Source: Gyromitra esculenta
Taxonomy: Eukaryota > Ascomycota > Pezizomycetes > Pezizales > Discinaceae
Assembly: GCA_038503075.1 (NCBI GenBank)
Contig: JBCAML010000003.1
Coordinates: 1,054,001 to 1,118,000, forward strand
Direction of reading: 5' to 3'
Length of the DNA: 64,000 nucleotides
Shown here: piece after piece, positions 48,282-62,818 of the stretch
How positions within the stretch are numbered: the first letter of the stretch is position 1
Layout of the letters: the number at the start of each line of letters is the position of its first letter
The notes under the pieces: generated by a model
Told to the model about the DNA's origin: nothing
The model's input: the letters and a program-made list of their open reading frames with translations, nothing else
Database searches by the model: none
Position numbers and translations under genes: made by a program

Positions 48282-51200
48282 GTTGGTGTTCCTAGAGTAT
48301 TGGCCTTCGCATAGATGATCCCCAAATCTCTCCCTTCTGTAGCTTTCCCTTGTCTTATCTATAACAAGTTGGGAAAACGTTTAGGATGCCATGTTTCTAC
48401 GGGTTTGTATGCTGGGTACCCAACTACTTTGCTCTGAACGCACCCACAACACTACTATCTACACCATGTATAATTCACACCTAAAAACCCTCTTTACCGC
48501 AAAGAGAAAAATAGAATAGTGCTCGATTTTCTGTGATTTTGCTACTTCAAATCTGAAGGTTTCTTTACCTAGCTAAGTAGGCTAAAGGGGGCAAGCAATT
48601 GATGGTATAAGTTTACCTATGGTAGGCACGGTCGGAGCGAAGTAGTTGTGGTATCCAACGTACAAACTCATCAGAAACACGGTATCCTAAACGTCCCCCC
48701 CCCACCTTTTAGCTAAGTGTTTAAGAGAATCGAGACCATGACACGCACATGGAGCTTATTGCAGTAAATAAAATACAGACGTGACATTCGCTGATACGGG
48801 ATATCGTCGTCAATCATCCAATCCACCCCACGGCTTGCAGAAGCATTGTTTCTCAAGCGTGCTTAGAAACTAAAAAAAAATCTTATCCAAACTGTACCAT
48901 GATCTAGACGGGAGAGCTGGAGCTGGAAAACGGTATGGGAACGAGTGATGAACCTGAGTCGGCAGTGAGAGGGCCCGGAGAGTAGTTGGAATCGCAAAGG
49001 ATTGTGGTTGTTTATTGTTTGGTTGGTTCGCTATTTTAGAAGTTTGGTTTTCCCTATATCACCTTTCGTTTCTTTAGTTAGCGGTTGGTTTCTTTATCTT
49101 GGGGAGAAAGCATGGGCTTTGGACTATGTAGCCAAGAAGATAGTATGTGAAAGGAGAGAGAGCCGTGGTTAGATTATCTCCGTATCGCCATAGCTCAGCG
49201 ACAGGCGCTGCTTACAATTAGTGAGTTAAACAAAAAAAAATTACCATCCAGACTTCAGTTTTCGATCACTAAATGTCACTCGGTATTCGTATCGATGCTC
49301 TTGCCAGAATAAGCATGAATAACCAACTTCATTGATGACACTCTCTAGATGGCAAAGGAAAGCAAAAGAAGTTTCAATTTAGTTACACATAACCCCCTAG
49401 ATACATGTAAAAGTTGAAGCCCCACCCTCGAATTTGAATCCACGTAAGACCCGACGGAATCCGGAACCCCTTGGAATAGCAAGCAAGTCACCTAAACTGA
49501 CTCACTCTCCAAGACTCAATTGACAAAGCAATGACATCTCTTGAAGAACACGACGCATGCCAGCAGTATCGATAGAAGTGCAAAATATATCTGGAAGGTG
49601 ATTGCGATTGTATCCATAGCGATTGTGTTAATAGCTCATGTACACGACAATAAGTAATTTGAGTCAGAGGAGATTTGCATACAACTAAACCCAACGACGT
49701 AATTCTTACCAATTTCAGCGGGCGTCGTCCCTTCGTTCATTTTATTCGGGATTTTATTACTTGATTAGGCACGCTTAACCCGGGTTTATGTTATAGCCAT
49801 GGTGTCTTATATTCCCATCGGAATAAACTCGGGACGGGCAATATTATGCTCGAGAGATCGCGAACGGGGCACATATTGCGCATAGGCGAAAACTGTCACT
49901 ATATATACATATATATATATATATGGCGGTCTAGCCGATATAAAAGCCCCTAGCTACCCCCGAGAGATTGACCAGCCAATGATCTACCAACTCAGGATGA
50001 ACCGCCGCTAGCCTGTAAAGTACGACGCGTGTAGCTACTAAGACGCAATATTTTCAACAACGCTTGATTACGGTTGATCCAAGCCACTGGCGTAACCTTC
50101 CCAGAATATTACTGGGTCAACAACCAAGCGTGACCAAGGTGTATACATGTATGTATAGTAATATTAAAGACACTTAAGAGTATAAATTCGGTACTAGTAC
50201 TTAGGTTTTGCGTACCCACCCCTGAAAGCTAACGTTCGCTTGCTCAAAGCGAGATCTACGAGGTCCGGGGGCCATTGAGCACCAACGCTTTTCAGCCAGA
50301 TCGTATAGCTGATTCTGCCTTGTACCAAGGACGGTCGACGCGCTTTAGGACTACCCAGAAGATCCCGCCCTGAGCACTGGCATCTGAAACTGGAGTTTCG
50401 TACTACTATCTAACTCTCGGGTACAAGCGAGAACGCTGGCTATATCTATTAATAAAGTGATAAACATGTGCGGGAAGGCGAAAACCGAAGTGGTCAAACG
50501 CGAATTAATGCGGTAGTATTACCAACTGAAGTTGATTCAGGCTCATGCGCTAAAGAGGAAGCAGGGTGCTCTGTTGCCCACTGAGTGAATCGTAGGTCAT
50601 CTAAACCCTATTTCGCGGATTACCTGATGTTTGTAATTAACCCCAAACTCTGACTCATCCTCCTTTAGCTATGAAATAGCCCATCAGGAGGAGGATTTTA
50701 TGCGAGCCATGAAGTCTCATCAAAAGAAGCAAAATTCCAGTAAGGGGATTCTAGAAAGTTTAATCCTAGTACAGCCAGTGTTATATATACGGGGGGTCGC
50801 TTGAGGTCTTAGCCACGTCTCAAGTCTGCATGCTCGGCTTACGAGAGGATCTCGGCCGATCAGTAAGTACACTGGGAGCGCTAGTAGAAATAATAACAAA
50901 GACGGTCAGGACATTTGTCCACCTGTTAGCGAGTAGAGTATTCCAAATCGCTTGAACGGACGTTGCGCATGTACGTGCGCGGCGTGGCTGCCGAGGATAC
51001 CTATCGACGTATTGTGCTGCTTCTGGTAGGGAAACAAGGGTTAGCGAGCATGTGCAGGGGTAGGATGGCCAGTGCTCACCATTAATATTAGAGACTTCGC
51101 TTAAAATCTAAATATCAAGTCCCAAACCTCTACAGCAGCCTTACCAGCCCCCAGCACGTAGGTGGTGGTAAATTAGTTGGGGCTAGAAACCGAGCACAGC

Positions 51201-54200
51201 AGTCCAATCAGATTCGTGAAACGATACTTATTGCATCTATATACGTATTATAGCGTATTATACGCAGATATAAGTCAAGAGTCCGCAACTGACAAACCTC
51301 GAGAGCTAGGCGGGTATCACTGATTGTTCGGGGATGCTCGGGTAGGTGACCTTGCGATGAGCCTGAGAATGCTCTCTCCCTGAATCACGATAGACAGAGT
51401 TTCTTTGGTAGGCCAGCTGGACACCCAGACCTGCAAAGAGCATAGTACCGTAGGGTTAAATTAGGATCATGAAGCATCACCCGCTTGCTTCTTGCTAGCA
51501 GGGATACGTTTGTCTACCCACCCTAGGAAACTCTGTGGGCAGTTTTTTTACTGACAAACCCAGGTTTCCCAAAACTATCCTTGCAACTGTACGGTAAAAA
51601 AATTTCGATTCCCATCCCCGATTTTTCGACTTCTAGACAGACGTGTTCAGCCACTTCAAATTCCGAATGTGCTATTCAACCGCTTCGATACGTATACACC
51701 CTTGAAGACAGGTTAAAATTTGAGGATTTTATGTTATTATGATGTTGCATACAATGCATGTATGTATACATGCTCTTTGGTAACTAGTCTTTTTGTTACA
51801 TCGGTTGAAGGTCACGTTAGTTAACAAGGCATGAGTAAATAAATACATTATGACGCGGGACGCGCATAAATAAATCGTACGGTGTAAAGAAAATCAAATT
51901 TCGGTGGTGAGAATAGTTGTTTAAGTTATTCCCGATTCCGGTCGGAAGACTGTTCCGCGGAGCAGGTTTCAATGAACGCGTGACCAAACAAACTTCTAAA
52001 TTGCCATTATAAATTAAGAGAGGGATCATAAATGTATATTTTTTTTGGTGGAACTGAAATACAGTCCAGGGGGTGTGACTTTTCGCCTGCAGCTAGCTAA
52101 TATTTAGGTCTTGACCCAGCCAATTTTTGAATAATTATTTCGACACATCCATGGACATAGCCATGTAGTGATTTGATCAGGCATATCCTTCCAATTTTCG
52201 TGATTGACAGGCACTTTTTCGGGCTTGATCAAGTAATCAAATTACAGGGCTGCGATCGCGACACTATGGCAAAAATTCATTTCATTTCTTCTTTCAGAAA
52301 CCTCCAAATCATATATATCCACTGCACAGGTACTGTCCAAGATCCTGGTGCTGTGCCGAAACTGTACAACTGGCGATCATCGTTCGCAATGCAGATTTCT
52401 TTAGAATAAATAAATAATTTGAAAGCTGGAGTTATGTAACAACTCCCTAGAAGACCCCGTTTTGGCACGGAGCATATTTTTCGCCTCGGGAACATATCCT
52501 AATGCCACGTTCTTGGAACCACACCGGACGATTGCAACCTAGTCGAAAAGAGATCCGAGCATCACCCGTTTCGAAAACTGTCTCCAAGAGGAAGGACACG
52601 AACACGAGCTATGCTGCCTTCGGCTACGTAGACCGTCCGACAGCTCGGTATCAGGGCTCGGCGAAACAAAAAACATCAGCAGCAAGTATAGAATGGATAG
52701 TGTTCCTGGCGCGAAGATTGGGGCGAGCCAATGGCAACAGTCAAAATGAGATATCCATTCATCTCGTCCGACTTAATGATGCCCGAATATTTGCACTTTG
52801 GCTTCCAGACTCCCAAGAGCCGGGTGTTGCTTATGGGATCAAGGGGTGGTGTGCTGAGACACTCCAGCCATCAGCAAGAGAAAAGCGAACGATGGAAATC
52901 GGTTTCTGGAAGGGGCCAAAGTGAGGCTAAAGAAACAGTTTTTCTGGCTGGTGTAACAGCAACATGGGAAGTTTTCTAGAAGCCGTGCACAGAGAAAATA
53001 TGTTCTCCAATGCGGGGTGGGCACGTGCGAAATGGAAGCCGCAGAAATAAATCGGTGAGCCCTTCTGCGAAACCGACGTAATAAGAAGAAGCGACCACGA
53101 AACCATCCCTGCGCTCTGGCTTTTCTTCACGAATTGCCTGGTTTGGTCTGTTGCCACTCGGTATTGGCACCACCGGATAGTGGAGTCACGGTGGAGTGCT
53201 GGAGTAGGTATGCGTAGTAACACAGTGGTACAGTACCTACATGAATAATGCTGTCGAATTTCTAATCTCTCTCCTGTCGTCATACATGGAACCTCTGAGG
53301 CCTGTCCCCTTGGTAATTACAATATATCTTCTCGAGCGTGCTCATTTCGCAGAACTCGAAGGCCTATGTCTCTGGTCTGTCCAATCGGAGAGCAAGACGA
53401 GAATCTTCATCGGATGATTTGGGCTGGGGCTTGCGATAAGGCATCGAGATGTGAGGTCTCAGGATTGCTCAGGGAGACTGCTATTGATGCAATCTTTCAG
53501 GGGGTATAAATCGGCCTACTCTAGTGGACCTGCATGCATCACCGAGATCTAATGTGGAGACTCCAGTCGTGACTGGCACTGCTGCCACGTCTCTGGCACT
53601 AACGTCCATCCTCAGAAATCCAAACCCACTCCATATATCCCAGGATACCCCGCTACCAAAGTTACACCGATGTCGAAACCTCAACCTCCAATATTAATCT
53701 TGTGACCCAACGCATACACCTACACTTACACAGCCCGTTATACCACATTCAGAGAAGGAATGGTGTACTAATGGTGTGGTTTGACGGTTAGCGACGTCCG
53801 ACTAAAATGCGGATTCATTCGTAGCAAAGCATGGAGTGTGTATACTACACTTTTCTCTGGCGGAGTCCCTGCCCTCCTGCACACCCCCCACAAGCGCCAA
53901 AAAAAAAAAACCACGCATTGCAAAGCCTGTCACTGATTCCCCTCCTTTCTCGAATATCTTCACTGAGGCGACAGGAAAGCAGCTATGGAAGCGTGGCGAC
54001 AAGGGTTTCCCTGTTCCACTCAAATCCGAGCTATCGAGAAAATGACATTGAAAGTAGCTATATAAGCACCGGGTACGGTGCCGTCAAGGAGAAGTTGTTC
54101 AAAATTGGTGTTGCCTATCGGTCCAGTTAAAGATATCCGAGGCCTCGGACTCATAGCAGCTTACTCAACGTTTAAGCTGACGAGAAACCCCCAAGTTATA

Positions 54201-57200
54201 ACTCCCAGCTGGAGCACCTCCGTGGCAAAAGTAGCAATTCTCTCTTCCTTCTAGAACCTCACTCCCCTTCTTAAAGAAGCTTCTTCGGACGACACAATTC
54301 GCAAAAACATAGATCAATAGGCAATTGGAGTTTTCTTCAAGCTTTAACTGCAGTACGCATGCTTCCATATGGTTTCATCTCTATGCAAACTATTTGCTGA
54401 TTAACCAACTCCCTCTACAGTACATATTCAATAAAACCTCCTCGAACTTTGAACCTTGGACTTATTGAAGTCTATTCCCAACCTGCGACCTATCTCAACC
54501 AGAAAACCGCTCCCCAATGAATCTCACCTGCTGTCAGTGTGGTCGGAATGGCCACTGTACGATATGCGACTGCGGTCATGCCTATTGCCTACATTGCGTT
54601 TACGCAAGAAGACCTCCTCGGCCACGATATCACCGTAGATGGCGCGCGGCATTCCGACTGAGATGAAGAGAATTTGAAGGAGTTCAGATTAAGGTTTATG
54701 AGGCGCAATACCAGAGGCATGGCATATTGGATTAGGGAGTAATCATGTAAATATTTTTTCTTTTTTCAAGGGACGAGACGTTTGCGAGGAAACGCGTGTT
54801 ATTCTTGTTTTCTTCCGCATTCTGGAGTTGGGTTTTTCCGCGGAGGGGTTTGGGAGTAAGCAGCATTTAGTTGTATATATATACGTATCATGTCAGGGTT
54901 TACTATTTGCGGTTTCTGGTCTAAATCATTAAAGAGGTTTTTATCATTTATATGGTTTTACCTATATATAGCAAAGGCCTAGGTTAATTACCGCAACAGT
55001 GAACACATGGGATATATTAATACGGAGATCCTAGCGTAGCCCTAAGGTGTCCGGATCCCGTTGTAAGGATTAAGGATTGCACTAACCTGTGCAAAAACCC
55101 TTTTCGATGAATTTAGACTTATCTGGATATTTTAATCCATAATGGTAGACTATATTATAATTATCTACGTGAGACACACACGCATAATATTTCTCACAAA
55201 AAACACAGTGTTGTTGAAAAACTGTAGTTAGCATACGCACATTAAGTATCCTGCAGTTGCAACCACATCAATCTGATCCCACAGCGGATGTTACATATAT
55301 GCACGTATATATAATTATAAGATGGCGTGGATCAATAGTTATACATGTATAATGTGTACATATATATATCGGATGAACTTAATTAGGTGTTCTTGACCTA
55401 AGGCACGTGTTAACGCTTTCGACTACATACATGTACAAGATGCGGTCGGAAAGTCCTCGCCTACCCTTCTAAAACACGCTAAAAGTAGGTTACTTCGTGA
55501 TTTTTTAAACTACACTTTGGATGAACGAATGAATAAATGGAAATAGCTATACCAGAAGCTTGAGAGATGCATAGACCTCTACTTTCTTATTTTATTTTAC
55601 CTTTGAACTCAAATCACTAAGAATGGTGGAGGAAAGCTCAGAAGGGTAGTTGGAGGAATGTAGCTTTTATATGGCGTTGCCACATAAAAACCTATAGGTG
55701 GTGACTACATGTATCTAAGCTTAACCACTAGTTTTTGACTCTCGTTTCTTCAACGACAATAATTGGAGTGGGAAAAAGACTAGGGAGTAGATATTCGTAG
55801 ACTTGTAGATCTAGCAGTGAAGCTAATTTATTTATTTATTAACCGGAAGTGTGGTTTAAAAAATCGTGAAATGGCCTATTGTTGGTGTGTTTTGGGTGGG
55901 TGGGTGGGCGAGGACTTTCCGACGTCGACCGCATCTTGTACATAGTGCGATAACGGGTGTTTTAATAGTGTTAGCTAGATCCATATATGGATATACAGCC
56001 CTAGGAAATACCCGGCTCGAAGAAATAAGATACCGGTTATATAAACTAGAATGAGTTTCTGTTCGGCCGAATCTCGGTGAGCTAGAATCACGGGGACGGA
56101 TAAATCTTAACACTTGAGTTTCCGAAGCACTGCCCTATACGTAGAATGTTACATGCAGGGGTGCCAGCTTTCGACATACAGACGAGCTGCATATCGCTTG
56201 TTAGGGTCTTTCCACCAGGAGACTTTTGATCAATATAATGGTTTGAAAGAAGCTAAAAAACAGCTTTTCTGGAAAGACGATGTTTATTAGGACTAAAGAC
56301 ATGAAAACGGTACATGCGCATGCTCCTACGGTGATCGATCCCATATAACGGATAGTACCGTCTTCATAGCCCAGCCCTTGGTGGCTCGGTGGACGTTGAT
56401 AGTAATCCTAGGTTAATCTGAGGCGGAGTCGATATACCTGAAGTATGTGAGATCTTATCGGCATGTGGTAGACACGTGCACATAGCCAAGTCATTTACGG
56501 CTCACGCAAAGCGTTACAATTACCAGGCGCAGAGGAAACCACCGTCGGATCAAGATCTGTAGCTTTTCCAGCGATCTGTTAGTGCATAGGGCAATGCTAA
56601 ACGCATCCACAACCCCCAGAGCAATTATAATGGAATATATGTGTTCCATCGAACCGAAAGCTGCTTACAGATTTTTCGATTGGGCAAATTAAAGATAACC
56701 ATAGCTAGGGGCACCATAGCTATATCTTTTTCGGCACTTAAGAAGTGTTGATATGAACTATCTTGGCACCTTTAAGGTTTTTTTTGTTGTGTGCCGCGGC
56801 ACTTCTCTGCAGCGCAGGCTCTGGTGGAAGTAATCCTAGGTCTCGGGCTAATTCTACACCGCATATTTATATACGCGGGCGAAAGTTCATGTTCTAATGT
56901 TATTCACTCACGATCCTGACCTCCCTGTTCTAGTGGCGCGTGTAAAATGTTTCAAACACACATTGCATGCTTTGTTTCTCATGCCTAGCTAGCTACCTTG
57001 GTATGTACGTACGTACGATCTAAGACTTCGGCCGGTTCTGTAGTTTCTGTGTAGTTTCGTCTATTGGTTGGGTAATATAACTGCTATTGATAATCAATGA
57101 CTGATTTTTATAATTTAACACGCAGCAATTCCAATCCTATCAAGCCTTGCGTTTAGTTACTCCTTCTATCCGATGCTGTGAACATGATATTTGATATCAA

Positions 57201-59548
57201 TTGCATCAATCCAGGGGTATATACAGTAATTATGATCTGATGCGAGAGACTACTTATCTCGAAACCGTTCCACTAGAGATACTCACACAAATATTGTGTA
57301 TATACCACCATAACTATGAAAGGCGCTTTTACTGCGTAAGGATTTGCACCGCCCTGTTACAGAGTGACAGCAGTTAATTTCACTCCCTGAACCAACTAAT
57401 TACTGTACTATCGCTATATCTCAATGTGATCAGGAGGACAACGCCCCCCTCAACGAGGAAGCCGTACTAAGAATAATGAGGGGTTTGGGGAACGATTGGA
57501 TCGGGGATAGAATAGCCACAAATGTACGCTAGGACGGCAATGACATCGTACCGCATCGATATAGTCGCACTACGCGAGCAAGCCGTTGTTAGTGTCGAAC
57601 CACCAGTGACCCCAGCGCTATGTTAATTCGTGTTTGGAAAACTCCTGATCAAAACGGCTACCACAACCGAGACGGGCACTAAGAGCTCGCCAACCTTAAC
57701 GGCATTGATTTTAGTAGCGCATGACGTCGCACATTCCTTGTTCCCGTGTGGGATGTGAAACGATCAGGAGCCAATCGGGTTTTTCGTTCACCCTCTTGTT
57801 CTAGAACCTCTTCGGGAAGCCCCAATTAATCCGGGAGGCTCAATCCGGATTCTGGCTAGTGAAAAACTGGCCTTGGACGGCTATGGCGGCTAGGAACTAG
57901 GCTAGCTTCGTGCTTTATGTACTAGCACGGAATTTCCAACTAAATGTTTTGATATATCCAAGTCGCGTATGAACATTGAATCAAGAAAATATTGGTGGGA
58001 GTATTCTCGCGGTGCAGGGCATTTTAGGCATTAAGTTTTCGCGTATCGACCGCTGGTGCCGGTGAGCATACCCCGCGGAGAAAGATACGTGTATCATTGT
58101 ACTTTAACGTATGTACGTATGCTTGTATGCTGCGTGTGCCGGAATTAAGGATACCATGCAGCATGTAGCCGGAATATGGTATACATACCACTTGGCCCGT
58201 CTACTAGTCTCACAAACAAGATACTCGGGGGTGCCATGCCGGCTTGGAATTTTGATGTCCGCAAACTTCTATGCTTTAGCTGTTGAGTTAGATCCCCTGA
58301 CTAATTATCGAAACGATCTGACCAAGCATCGAACCGTTCACCAAGATGTAATTTTTCACGCTGTCAACGAATTTCTTGACCTCAGTAAATAGAAACTTGG
58401 TATTTCATTTAATTTCCTGAAAGCCTCTATATATTAGTAGTTGGTATCTTTGTGTCCTGTGCATGTCGAGTAGTCATGCATCATATGCGATCACTCGACT
58501 AGTACTTGGGTTTGGGCTATGTAGGTATTTATCCCTTACGGTAACATGCAAATACCCGGTAGCACTAATAAGCCCGCCACTAATGGCAGAATTGACTGCT
58601 ATGGCTTGCTATTTGACGCTAGTAGCGACAGTAGTAGCGTAGACAAAAGCTTAGGCGTGTCCACTGAGACGGTTGCTTTAAGGGTGCATGTGCACCCCCC
58701 AAGTGCGTAAACTGAATAGCGTGGTTAAAGTAATTAGAGTTATGAAGGCTGGCGTTGAAAATGAAGTGACCGGAGGGGCTTGCGCTATTTTGTTTCGAGA
58801 CTCAAACGGTATAGCAATTGTGGGCCCGCTTGTGTTTGGGATGCTCTGTATTTACTAGATGCGTCTAGGTTCAACTGATACCGTATAATCTCGGTTTATT
58901 CGAACGGTTGCCAAGTAGGTGGCTTGCGGATACTATGCTATTTCTGGGTGGAAAGAATGTTGATTTGGCTTGTGTACAGCCGGTAAGAGATTTCGCTACC
59001 CAGAAAAATGCCAAGGACCCTCGGTAACTCATTCTGTGAGCCGAGAGAGTGGGCACACAAGGCATGCCGTGCCAACGTTCCCTAACCGTCCTGCCGATAA
59101 GCTTGCCTCCTCCGATTATGGATATTGTGGCGAAAGCCACAAGCTTGGCGTGGCTTGTGTGGCGGCTTACACTGTATTCTTCGTTGGCGAATGCCAAGAA
59201 TGCGGAGATAGAAGCTTGTTAGTTTTTCCGGGTCGCGACCTGACTCAGCTCCGAGGCTCGGACAGCTACGTTCACGGAGATACAATACAGTTGCCTATGA
59301 ACTTTTCAAAAGCGGCCAAACTTTGAAGCGTCCTGGATGAATAGTTAGGCCGTAGTTTGTTAGTTGGCCTGTACAGCTTTCTCTCATAAACACCTGCTCC
59401 GGCCTCTCTTTCCATTCTATAACTTCCATCTTGAAAAGCGTGCTTTAGGGAAAAATCATTAGCTTTCATATCTCTACAGCTTGACTACCGATCTCGACAG
59501 AAACCAAATAATAAAGAGATATCTTACACATTGTGCGACAAATAAATC
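48282..59548. other. Gene desert, right part
   Basis: About 11 kb with no credible gene. Very few frames exceed 60 codons between 48 and 58 kb, so this stretch is probably non-coding. It holds a TA-rich run at 49900-49924, five TACATGTA palindromes (49402, 50144, 55342, 55438, 55706) and short tandem ACGT near 57006. The longest frame (52502-52924, 140 codons) has no motif. Confidence 0.5.
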
Positions 59549-60728
59549 ATGTCTGTCTGCGAAAAAGTCTCCGAACTTTCTCCGCCAAAACCAACTTTTC
59601 CGGTCCAGGCAATTCCTGAACTAGCTGGAAAGGTAAGCCTAGGCACCGGCAGTCATCTCGTAACCCTCACTTTCAACCATGCTAAAATATCACTCCACAG
59701 GTATACATAGTTACCGGTGGTGCTTCTGGTGTCGGCTACGAGGTCGCCAAAGTCCTCTACCAGAAATCCGCAACCGTGTACGTCGCCGGCCGCTCTGAAG
59801 AGAATGGACAAAAGGCGATACAAGCCATAGAGGCAGAGTACCCAGCTTCCGAGGGGAAGTTGGTTTTTCTGTACTTGGACTTGGGAGATCTCCGGGAGAT
59901 CAAAGCATCCGCAGAGGAGTTTGTGCGGAAAGAGAAGCGGCTAGATGTGCTTTGGCTTAACGCGGGAGTTATGCATCCTCCCCAGGGGAGTGTTACTACT
60001 CAGGGATATGATCTCCAGCTTGGAACTAACGTCCTCGGCCATTTCCTTTTCCTAAAACACCTGATTTCTATCCTCACTTCGACCGCGAAAGTATCACCCA
60101 CGGGGTCCGTTCGTGTGATATTTGTTTCCTCGAGTGCCCATAACTTTGCGCCTCCGAAGGGAGGGATAAAATGGGAAGACATCAATTATAAGAACGGTGG
60201 TGGCACCTGGGAGATATATGGGCAGAGTAAGGCAGGATCTGTCATACTAGGACTTGAGTTCGCGAAAAGGTTTGCTGATACGGGTGTGCTTGCTGTGGTA
60301 TGTTTTCTTGTTTCTTGACCTTGCTCTGTGGGGGGGCAGACATGTCCCTATGCGTAGCCAAGTGCTAACATATTGAATTAGAGTCTTAATCCCGGGAACC
60401 TTAAAACTGGGCTTCAGCGTCACGGTTCACTCGCTTTCAAGATTCTCGTGGTAATATACACCCCCTCCTCTCTATTTTACCCTACTTGTGAAGCTAGTTC
60501 TTCGACACTCGCTAACCACTTCTAAACCAGCCCCTAATACTCTACGATGCCAGTTATGGTGGCTTGACAGAGCTTTTTGCAGGTCTCTCGCCAGAGATCA
60601 CGCCAGAGAAGAACGGTTGTTATATCATTCCATGGGGTAGATTTGGAACAATCAGAGCAGACATTAAAGACGGAGATACTGCGCGGTTTTGGCAGTGGTG
60701 CGAAGACCAAGTTAAGGAATATAATTAA
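59549..60728 (+). CDS. Short-chain dehydrogenase/reductase (SDR)
   Basis: NAD(P)-dependent oxidoreductase of unknown substrate; fungal relatives resemble WW-domain oxidoreductase/retinol-dehydrogenase-type SDRs. Exons 59549..59632, 59701..60297, 60382..60450, 60531..60728; 315 aa, all introns phase 0. Rossmann dinucleotide motif TGGASGVG at about residues 33-40, with AGRS after the second strand as in NADP-preferring members (inference). LNAGV corresponds to the NNAG motif, with Leu in place of the first Asn. The catalytic Ser lies in FVSSSAHN and the Tyr/Lys pair in YGQSK (Y201, K205). SLNPGNLKTG is the usual PG segment after strand 6. Intact. It stands alone, with no biosynthetic cluster neighbours. 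Confidence 0.9.
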
Positions 60729-62818
60729 TAGTCATGCGGGAGGGAGGGGCTGGATCAACTATCTGATGGAGTCGCGAATGGGGGGAGTGGAGATGATGCG
60801 TGGTTAGTTTTTTATTGTGGGCTAAACGAGCTGCGGGTACGCAGTGCTTTTTTTTTTTTGTTAAATCGTTGCTTCACTGTTTTAGGGTACAAGAATGTCA
60901 CATGCAGCAGAAGTTATGGTGTGAACGAAACCCACTACGGATACCTAATGATGTTGAGGTATCAATATATTTTTATCCATAAGGGTTTAAGATAGTATTT
61001 TTATTTTCCTTTCAAATTTAATGAAATGGAACTTCAATCTTGCATCTCTCCCTGTTAAGAGGTGTCTGTGAGCGTTGCATATGTGCACGTTGGCTAAAGT
61101 TTATCCTAGAGGAAATGGGATATCAGCTATCAGAAATACCAAAGAGTCCACCGTTACCGATGTTAATGGCTTTATTACGAGCTCTTGTCTATAGCTCTAG
61201 AGTTAGAAGGTTCGGGGTTTCCTCGGGATATCTATTTGGCATAAATTCAAGAGTGTTTATGTTGAGTTCACCTGAAAAAACATGGCGTAGTTGTTTGCTT
61301 TCATGCATACGCTCCTACAGACCGTCACTCGATACTGCATACGTGCTGTCGGTGTTCGAACGAGAAGGTATCTGTGGAAGTGCAGATATAAAGTAGGAGC
61401 ATACAAATTTACGTTTGTGGTATAATTTCATTTTTCTGCGGTTCTCGATTTGATCGTCCCGTCGAACGGGAAAAAACGGTGGATATCGATACGGGAGGAC
61501 GGCGAGAACACCGCGGGATTTTCTCGGGCTCGGAAATGATTCGTAAAGACGTACGTAGTTATAATTTTGTAGATGATAAGATTCGCAATCTGCCGCTGGT
61601 TGTCCTCCCAATTGGTTTGCTTGGGTGACATGTCGTGATGCGTGACGTAATGTGTGGTGGCGTCGGTAAGCTGTCCGATTTGCTGAAATGAGGCGGTGGG
61701 GTGGCAATTGCAACTCTATTCGAACCAGGTACACGGTAGTTTCGCGACATCAGCCTGCCATTTCCGAGCCTGTGGCGTGCCGGGTAAGTCAGGAGAGCGA
61801 AAAAGAAAATAAGTGTTTGTCTTTCCGTAACTCCGAGCGTCACAATCCATCACTCGCGAAATTCAAGCCCACAAGCCGGTTCAGATCGGTTGGAATAAGT
61901 AATGTTAATTCCACCAGCATTATGTGCCGTCTCGTAGATAACGCCATTCATATATAACCCCCGACACTAAAAACCCGGGTGCTGAAACACCATGTCTCTT
62001 ATATACTGTGCCTTCAATCTTGTGAGTTTCTATTCGCTATGTACTTGAGAGGTCGGCAGTTTTCTTTTTAGCTTAGTCTAGCTATTAATCGAACTAATAT
62101 ACCGGATCGTTAAAGCTCCCGAAAGAGATGAAATGGTAAACTTTCTTTTTACGTACTAAACGCTAGCGGGGTTATACCGGGACTCTGGTAATTATAATAG
62201 CTTACCAACCGGAATTCTGCCCATGTCTAAGAGTTAAAAAGAATAGTTGCTTTTCTATCCTACACAGCTCAACACACGCACTCGGGTTGTTCTCCGGGGT
62301 CATGACTTGTTATGTCCTGCAACTAGGCTAAGAACGAACCATGTGTAGCGAATATCAATATGTATGATAGGTTACGAGTGAGTTTTTGCGAATTTATAAG
62401 TGAGAAATATTAATGCCTTGTGGTATCTCACTTGTTGCACTTACGTGTGATGGCGCTGGAAGTAATCACAAGTAATCGCTTCCAATTTAAATGGATAGCG
62501 TGATCTATATTATGCGGAAAAAAATGAAAAAGCCTTATTCTTTGGATTTGGGTAGGTAGAACCGGGAAACTAACTCAGGTACAGCCGCGGTTGATTGTGA
62601 CGAGTAGTCACGGCTATATATCTAGATCCGTACATACGGGTACATGCGATTGGCAAGGAATCTGCAATGTGAAAAAACGCTATGAAAGGAACTATCGCAT
62701 GGAGATAGAAGGATCACATAGTAGTACATGTAAAAATATCATTTCTTTTATCTCAAAGGCCTTTGGCGGAACTGTAGAAATATCCTATGTGTCTAAGATG
62801 GCATCCAGATATCCAGTC
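60729..62818. other. Intergenic region, no gene seen
   Basis: About 2.1 kb. Contains a hairpin of about 77 bp at 61438-61514 (GCGG-TTCTCG opposed by CGAGAACACCGC) and a TACATGTA at 62725. Frames have no motifs. Confidence 0.5.

Noticed and set aside
52502..52924. 140-codon plus-strand frame
   Set aside because: Composition unremarkable, no recognised domain, with a second overlapping frame of similar quality; insufficient for a gene call.
58970..59326. 118-codon frame just upstream of the SDR, with several cysteines
   Set aside because: Antisense frames of equal length exist, and no signal peptide or spacing pattern is visible.
61715..61745. Possible tRNA B box (GGTTCGAAT on the minus strand)
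   Set aside because: No matching acceptor or D-arm sequence at the right distance.
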